From Guyanagaster necrorhizus (Eukaryota; Basidiomycota; Agaricomycetes; Agaricales; Physalacriaceae), in assembly GCF_019112545.1 (NCBI RefSeq), contig NW_025064929.1:122826-185254 (forward strand): a DNA stretch of 62,429 nt, read 5' to 3'. Position 1 is the first letter of the stretch, and each line of letters begins with the position of its first letter. The position numbers and the translations under genes were made by a program. Of this stretch, positions 55,440-62,429 are shown piece by piece. Below the pieces are notes generated by a model. It was not told the origin of the DNA and made no database searches. It was given only the letters and a program-made list of their open reading frames with translations.

Positions 55440-58400
55440 TTAGGGTAAGTCTTTCTTGCCAGTAGGAGGTGGCCGATCTGCTGGGCCTGTGGCTGGACAT
55501 TGCTCTTCACTGTATATCCTCACCATTTCTGGCTTGTCCGTCAAAGCATCATCTTCATTGTCCTCATGTAACATTCCCCCGTCGTCGGCTGGTCAGTTCA
55601 ACAAGACACTCTCCGTGTCTATTTTATTGATCCTGTGTTCATAGTCCCGAATTGCCTCCTCTGCATTCATGTATTTTTCATTGACCCATTGGTTTGACTC
55701 TGGTCCATATCCTTTCCAGCTGACTAGATAGTCAATGGTTGTTTTCATGCCTCTGCCTCATCCTTTGACTTTTCAGGTTTTGTGGTTAAGTATTTCATCG
55801 ATTTCATAATGTTCTTCATCATCAATGAGTTCTGCTGGAGACAGTGGTGGTTGTTCTTGGTTTGGAAAGGCTGATGTGATGTATAGTGTCAATAATGCCT
55901 CATTAAAGATATTATGAATTTTCCAGGTTGCGGGAAGCTGCAACCTGTATGCGGATTTGCTGATCTTGGCAGGTACTTTGAATGGATCTGTGCATTTGTC
56001 GGCCAGTTTTTGTTTTGGCCTTGGGAGATGTAGATTCATAGTATCCAGCCATACTTTGTCATTGGCTGAATATTCATGCGCTGCCCATCAGTGCTTGTCA
56101 TATTGTTTCTTCATTGTCGAGGTGGCCTTCTTGAGGGCAGCTTTTGTCTCCTCATGGATTTTTGCCATTGTTTTGGCAAAGTCTTTTAAAGCTGGTGTTG
56201 TTGTATAAAGTTGTCCTGTTTGCGCAAGTGGTGGGTTCCGTCCATAATTCACAAAGAATGGCATTTTACCCATTGATGAGTGTATCCTGTTATTATGTTG
56301 GAATGCTGCTAAGGCCAGCCATTCCATCCAGTCATCCTGTCAATAATTGATGAAAAGTCATAGGTACTTTTCGATTTCTTGGTTGGCTCATTCTGTTTGG
56401 CCATCAGTTTGTGGGTGGTATGCCATTGACATGTTTCGCTTGATATTGAGTAGGCAATACAGATCATCCAAGAATTTGGAGATGAACTGTGGTCCTCTGT
56501 CTGAAATTACTACTTGAGGCATGCCATATTTTGCATAAACCTCATCCCATAGTATTTTTGCCCATCCTTCAGATGTCAATTCTGTTGAGCAGGTGATCGG
56601 AATGATTGCCTTTGAGAACCGATCGATGATGATGATGATTGCATCATAGCTGTCACTTTCAGGAAGTCTGGTTATCATATCCACCAAAATGTGGGTCCAT
56701 GGTGATGAAGGTACCTCATTTGGATGAAGTGGTGCTGCTTTCGCCTGTGTTGAAGCCTTGCCTCTTTGACATGTCTTGCAAGCTTTGACATATCAGGTGA
56801 TATTATGATCCATTTTTGGCTACCAGTACTCTCTTAGTACCAATTCCTTGGTTTTTGCAATCCTGGGATGTCCAGCGGTTGCATGATCATGGCACATGGC
56901 AATAATATTGCCACAAAGCTTTTGATCCCTTGGGATGTAGATTCGTCCATCATATTGTATCATTCCCTCTTCTTTTTTCAGTCCCTGCTCATGATTGAGT
57001 GATGGTGCAATTCTTTGATCCCATTTGTGTGGATCCCAGGTGGCACTTTTAATGTGTTTGTGCATTTCTTCTTCCATAGGCATCATCATGGCTTGGAAGT
57101 GTTCTGGTCATAGTAATATGACCTCTTTATTGTCATCTCCTCCTTGGTTATGATCCACCCTGCAGCTGAGGAAATCAGCCTTCTTGTTTGCTATGCCTAC
57201 CTTGTGGTATAATGTGTACTCGTATTCTGATAGCTCTGTGACCCATCGGGCTTGTCTGCGGTTAAGCTTTTGAGGTTGTTGGAAGTATCAGAGGTTTTGG
57301 TGATCTGTTCAGATCTCGAAGATTTGGACTGCTCCAATGAGATAATGCTGCCATTCGGCAAGGGTGAGCATTATGGCAAGGAGTTCCTTATCATAGATCT
57401 CGTAGTTGCACTCAGTAACCATGAGTGCTTTTGACATGAAGGCAACTGGTCGCCATTTGCCTTCCTGTTCCTGTAAAAGTATGGCTTCAATTGCACCTTC
57501 ACTGGAGTCTGCTTCCACTCAGAACTTCCCTTCTTGGCTAGGGATTGCTAAGATAACATCTTTGGCTAGGTGGCGTTTAAGGTCATTAAATGCTTCCCAT
57601 TGGGAAATTCCCCAACTCCATGGGGAATTCCCAGTTAATTGCATCATTGGCTGGACTATCTTGCTGTAGTTTCAGATGAACCAGCAGTAGAAGTTAGTGA
57701 ATCCTAAGAAGGATTGCAGTTCCCTCTTCTTTGTCGGTTCTGGCCATTCAGTTACTCCCACTATTTTGATTGGGTCCATTTGAATGCTGTCTTCACTGAT
57801 AATGACTCCGAGGTACTCTGTTTCTAGCACCTCGAACTCGCACTTCTTTGCTTTGAGGAAAAGTCGGTGTTTCCTCATTCGTGATAGTACTTGATGTACT
57901 ATCATGTGATGCTCCTCCTTGGTTCTAGTCATGATGAGGATGTCATCTAAATAGATCATGACTTTTCCAGTAGTGATGAGATCTTTAAAGATGTCATTCA
58001 TCATCCATTGGAATGTGGCAGGTGAATTGGTGAGTCCGAAGAACATAACCATTGGTTCAAACAGGCCATGGTTAGTTTGGAAAGCGGCCTTCCATTCATC
58101 ACCTTCTTTGATGCATACATTGTTGTATCCCCACTGAACATCCAGTTTGGTGTAGTATTTGGCTTCTTGGAGCTTGTCCATTAGTTCTGCGATCAAGGAA
58201 AGTGGATAATGATTCTTGATCATCATTTCATTTAGCTTTTGGTAATCCTATACCAGTCGAAGTTTCCCATCCTTCTTCTTGACAAAAAAGAAGGGTGATG
58301 CCATTGGTGATTTCAATAGTCGGATCCATCTACTGGATAGGTTTTCTTCTAGAAACTTGTCTAGTTCCTGCTGTTCACTATTGCTAAGTGGATAGCACTT

Positions 58401-59100
58401 GCAATCTAGGTTGGCGTTGGCATTGGGAGTTAATTCGATAGCATGGTCCCAGGGTTTTACTTCAGGTAGTTCATCGAAACTTTCTTTTTCGAATAAATCT
58501 TGATAGTCACATGTCCAAGGTGGTACCATTTCCTTGAACGTCTTTTCCTCCTTTTTGGCATTAGCCTTTGTGGCTAGGTCATTAGCATAGTGTATTGCTT
58601 GAATGCTAATGGCTCTTTGTAGGTCGATGACAAGTATAGTTTTGCCATCTTCCATTTCCTCATCCCATCGGTCCTTGGGATCGTCATCTGGTAGTTGGAA
58701 TGGGATTTTTCAGCACTGGCACTGAGCAAAAATGATGCATCCAGTCTTCCAATTGATCAACAGGTTGTGTCTGATTAGCCAATCATGACTGAGGAACACT
58801 TCCCTGGTTCCTAGATCAGTTACTGTGAGGTCAATCTGTTCCAAGTGATCCCCGATAGTGAGCCTAAGCTCCATGTATTCGGTGATCGACCCTGCTTGAT
58901 TCTTTGTTCCATCTGCATTGTAGACAGGGATTGGTGCCACTGTTGCTCGAGTAGGTAGTTGGTGTTTGGTGACAAAGGATCGGTTGATAGAACTCCCTGT
59001 GCAGCCACTGTCAATTAGGGCAGTGACTGCATGGGTAGATCGAGACATCAACGTCTTGATCTGTGCTTTGGTTATCAAATCTTGCCCTGAAGATTTGGAT
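55440..59100 (-). pseudogene. Element C pol: protease, RT, RNase H, integrase, chromodomain
   Basis: Protease ALIDSGCTGSSINRSF (58710-59078). Reverse transcriptase 58655-57672 with YLDDILIMTRTKEEHH (about 57943). RNase H MEADSSEGAIEAILLQ and YDKELLAIMLTLAEWQHYLI. The integrase zinc domain has HATAGH and CKTCQRGK. Its DDE core has VDMITRLPESDSYDAI, VVISDRGPQFISKF and AYHPQTDGQTE. The C-terminal chromodomain is HYEIDEILNHKT then DYLVSWKGYGPESNQWVNEK (about 55600-55830). All catalytic residues seen are intact, but scattered stops (LV-stop-DYQKLNE near 58245; EYW-stop-PKMDHNIT; GQTE-stop-ANQ) break translation. Confidence 0.85.
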
Positions 59101-59599
59101 CATCGGACGAATCTTTGTGGTCCATGGAGTTCGTCCAACCATTCTAAGGCTTGACACCTTTCTGCTTTCCGCATTCCTGTGATCATATCATCGATCACTT
59201 CTTCAACATGGCTTTTGTGTATCCAATTCTTGAGTACAGCTTTCGCCGCTGCTTTGTTCCTTGCATCTTTGATTGCCCATCAAGTCCATTCAGTTTCGAA
59301 TGGTTTGAGCCAGGCTGTGAGGCTCACTGCCCCTGTTCAGCCCATAGGTGATTTAGTCTGTTTTTTATTTTTAATTTGATGAACTTTTGATGATGACACA
59401 CCTTTGGGGCTCTCTGCCCCTCTTTGGCCTTTTGTTGGCATTTGAGTTGTGGAAATCGGTTCCTTAGGCAATTCTGGTTTCTGAGTAACAAGGTCGGGTA
59501 TATTTGAATGCATGCATAATTTAGGCATAGGTGGTAATACTAAAGGAGATGAAATGTTAGTCTGTCCAGCAGTTTGTGACCCGTTACTTATTTCCTTGG

Positions 59600-62171
59600 C
59601 CAAGGCAGTTGAATCGCCTACTGCTCAGCCCCATCTTTTACCTCCTCAGGCTTGTCATCTTTCCTGAGTTCCTGTGCTTCCTTCGTTAGCTCGGCAATCT
59701 GCACCCTGATATCCTCCTGCATGCGTTTGTTCTTCTTCTCTGGGCAGTTCCATGCCATATGGTCTGGTTGGCCACAATTGAAGCACTTCCCCTCCTTCTT
59801 GAGACAATCCACATCAATCTGCTTACCTGTTCTGATACTTGGGCCCTTATCAGTTTGCTTCCCATCATTCTGAGAAGTTGAGGCTGAGCCGCTGGGCCTG
59901 GTGGATGTGGGCATGTGGGAGGTAGAGGGCTTCGAGCTCTGTCCCTGGTACCTATGTGAATCCCACAGGTTTGCTGACTCTGCCTTCTGTCGTTGTCACT
60001 CCTGCCACATTAGAACGATTCAGGACTTCCAATCATTGTAGCCAACTGGAATGCTATGGCCGAGATCTGAAATGGTCTTGAGGTAATGAGGTGGCACTCC
60101 CTGCTTCATATACTCAACCATTCATTCCAAGTCAGCTACATCTTCTCAGATTTTGGCGAGTTTCCTGAGTTGTTCTAATTCGTCAAAGTAGTCTGGTGCC
60201 ACCTTGTCGCCCATCTTGTATTCCTTCATCTTCGACTTGTGGACTTCTCAGACCATCAGATCCATGAACTTGTCACAGATCATCTGTTTCAGCACTGCCC
60301 AGGTGGGGTACCAATTGTGTTGCCAAGTGGTTGACCAGAAGTTAGAGGCCAGCAATACCCACCATACTTTTGTCTTGTCTTCGAAGTAGGTGGTGGCATA
60401 ATTTACCTTGTACATGTCATGAAGAAAGTACAAGGCAAAAACCTGGAAGTATTGGTCACAGTCCATAAGGAATTGGTCAATGTCATCTGAAGCCCCTTTG
60501 AAAGGAAGGGGCTCCCATCCGAGCGTCAGCCTGATGTTTAGTATATGCGCCTTTGGATCAAGAGGTGACATCGGATTCAGGAGTTCCCCCCCAGAGGGAC
60601 CAGCCCAATCTGTCGGGGGTCCAGAAAAGGAATGTAAAGACCCATCATCAGCAACAGGGCTTCTTGGAGTTGGTGGCCCTTCCTTTCGTACGATTTGCCC
60701 ATCCTTGATGGTCCACCCTTATGCCATAGCTTTGGGGTCATCCTTCTTGATGTCAGTGGGGACTGACCCACTTCCTTTGGCTTCATCAGCAGGTGGCTGT
60801 CCTCCTATCAGTTTTGGTAACCAGCCAAGGATCTTCTAGAGGTTTGGATATTTCAGTTTTTCCTCCGAAAGCCATGAGGTTGTGCTGTTCCTGGAAGAGC
60901 TGATCCTCCAGGGTGGTGGAGTACTTACTGGGAATGGCAAGTACTCGTCTTCAGAAAGCACCAGGGGTAATCCTGGTGCTAATGGCATCACTTGGTTGTC
61001 AAGGATCGGTCGAGTGTATTGCCGACTCCTTGGATGCTGTTCCTCCCTGGCCTTCCAGTCTTCCCATTCCTCATCCACCAGTCGGGTCCACTGATTATTT
61101 GTAGAGAAGAGACTTTCCTCCTCTTCTATCTCTCCTTCCTCCCTCAGGCCAGTATTGGCCTTGCGGGTCATTGGAGTCCTTCCAGTATGGGACCCCCCAG
61201 GCAGGGAGGTCCCATACTCCCTTGGTCTCAGCATTATGCCACCACTCTGCTTCTTGTTCCATTCATCCAGTGTAATTCTGGAACTCTTGATAGAAGCCAG
61301 AGTTAAGGAATAGAGTGGTGAGCTTCTTGTGCAAGAACCCTTGAAGGGTTTGATTGCTGATCCGAAGTGATGGCTGGGGTGGTATTTTTGCTTTGATGGT
61401 CCAGTCAAAGGACTCATCATCTGCCAGGAAGTCACTGCTTCCTGACTCACTGGATAGGGGTCCATCTGGACCACCTTCTCCTTCGTTGGTGGTGTCATCC
61501 CACTGGTCAACCTCATAGGGGTCATCCTTGGGATCCTCATTCCACTTGGTGCCTGAGGGCCACTTCCGTCCTCAGACTGGTAGGGGTCCCTGCCCCCCTG
61601 TGTCGCCATCGGCACTTCGATCCTGATCGTCTCTCAGGTTGTCCCAGCGATCTGGAGTATAGGGGTCGTCTTTGGGGTTTTCATTCCATTCTGTTCCTGA
61701 GAGCCATCTTCGATGCTCTCGGGCTTTTGGGGCTGGACCCCATTCTGTGGGTTGGCCAATTCTGGCCAACTGTCGGTGCTCCTCGTCAAGCTCGCTTCCC
61801 CACTGCTTGCCATACTTGGCCTTCTCTTCTTCCACCAATGTGTCGGTGGAGTCAGGGTTGGAGGTTGGGATTCGTGGGAGATTGAGAAGGGATCCCTCCT
61901 CCATTTGGCAAGGACCTGGTTGGCCCATGCCTTCAGACCCTTGTTTGGGTCTGCATTCAGTGATTCAGGCCTTGATAGAGAGGCCGTTAATGAGTTGTTG
62001 GATGATGTCATCCTTCTCTTGATAATCCCTGATTATCCTGATTGTTAAAGTTTCTAGAAGAACAGTCAGCAATTCAATGGAGGAAGAGGGGACTTCAGAG
62101 TTGATAGAGCTGTTGATGGAAGACATATAATGTCTGGTTTGGTTGATCGGAAAGAGGTCAGTAAGAAGCAT
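59600..62171 (-). pseudogene. Element C gag
   Basis: Starts MLLTDLFPINQTRHYMSSIN at 62171. The N-terminal region is long, acidic and Pro-rich (60836-61928, with LREEGEIEEEESLFSTNNQW and LVDEEWEDWKAREEQ), followed by a capsid-like core (60571-60248: LTLGWEPLPFKGASDDIDQF, then TTYFEDKTKVWWVLLASNFW). The zinc knuckle is CFNCGQPDHMAWNC (about 59750-59790, C-x2-C-x4-H-x4-C) with a charged tail (IRVQIAELTKEAQELRKDDK). Stops and frame changes interrupt it. Confidence 0.75.
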
Positions 62172-62226
62172 TCAGTTCTTTTAGCCTTCAGGCTCAAAGA
62201 AGGGAAGCTAGAAGCTTCGAGCTAAT

Positions 62227-62429
62227 TGTTAAGCTCAAACTCCATGTGACTATTAACACATGATAAACAGTTCAGTACCTCACACTTCAGGTATGTCTGA
62301 CTGAGTTCACTGATGTGCTAACAGAGGTGTGTGGTCAAGGCATTGCAAGTTGCTTGAGATAGGATGGTAGAGAATAAACTTTAGCTTGAAGCTGAGGTAT
62401 TACAGCAAGAGCTACACTACTTAAATACT
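62227..62429 (-). mobile_element. 5' LTR of element C, partial
   Basis: The first 203 bp (plus-strand direction) of the LTR, starting TGTTAAGCTC and running off the window. Internal to it the minus strand reads ATTAGCTCGAAGCTTCTAGC, the presumed primer-binding region. Confidence 0.85.

Larger units (their letters stand above)
54897..62429 (-). mobile_element. Ty3/gypsy chromovirus C, 5' LTR truncated by the window edge
   Basis: 3' LTR 54897-55402, a purine tract, pol, gag and the start of the 5' LTR (62227 onward). It is the least decayed element here, retaining more CpG and longer frames, yet it has in-frame TGA where CGA is expected (for example ILL-stop-PEHFQAM near 57110 and SIKA-stop-ITECRPK near 61965). 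Confidence 0.85.

Noticed and set aside
60882..61306. Plus-strand frames opposite element C gag, considered as a second antisense gene
   Set aside because: No intron, cysteine motif or similarity to the accessory ORF of element I; they are shadows of gag.
1..62429. CRISPR arrays, operons, riboswitches, bacterial systems
   Set aside because: The window is eukaryotic with spliced genes; no regular short repeats with spacers were seen.

Overview
The window reads as nuclear DNA of a mushroom-forming basidiomycete (Agaricomycetes). Genes are split by many short GT-AG introns (about 48-60 bases). The protein families are typical of that group: CYP63-like cytochromes P450 with the heme motif [12 protein letters not shown], 2-oxoglutarate/Fe(II) oxygenases, a DUF3533 membrane protein, MYND-finger and BTB proteins, a Set3-like PHD+SET protein and Ty3/gypsy chromoviruses. 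No bacterial or organellar features are seen. All gene models were assembled by eye from six-frame translation and splice signals, so exon borders are approximate unless stated.

Positions 1-14,140 hold an oxidative-enzyme cluster. It contains a P450 relic (657-2477), an apparently intact P450 (3087-5712), three tandem 2-oxoglutarate/Fe(II) oxygenases (6350-7909, 8592-10141, 10779-12317) and a decayed P450 on the minus strand (14137-12637). After a gene-poor stretch, 16,872-31,340 is a diverged duplication of a block ordered DUF3533 gene, MYND gene, P450. Block 1 has an intact DUF3533 gene, MYND relics and an intact P450. Block 2 has only the 3' end of DUF3533, a complete MYND gene and an intact P450. 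A BTB/POZ gene (minus) and a Set3-like PHD+SET gene (plus) follow as a divergent pair, then an F-box/LRR-like hypothetical region and an intron-containing tRNA-Trp(CCA).

From about 38.9 kb to the end the window is nested LTR retrotransposons. A relic acyl-CoA ligase gene (minus) is cut at 40,686 by outer chromovirus O1. O1 is split by element I (42,415-50,400; 494-bp LTRs; target duplication CAATG/CAATA) and by element C (54,897 to beyond the window edge). All three are coded on the minus strand. A lone LTR of the I family lies at 38,891-39,387 in the opposite orientation. LTR mismatches are almost all transitions and often appear as TG in one copy against CA in the other, as expected if methylated CpG sites decayed on either strand.

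The most unusual item is inside element I. Between its chromodomain and its 3' LTR, on the opposite strand, lies a GT-AG intron-containing reading frame (about 43,050-44,317) for a coiled-coil protein with a paired C-x2-C-x6-C cysteine cluster. The second theme is local expansion and gene conversion in an oxidative cluster with no visible PKS, NRPS or terpene-synthase backbone gene.
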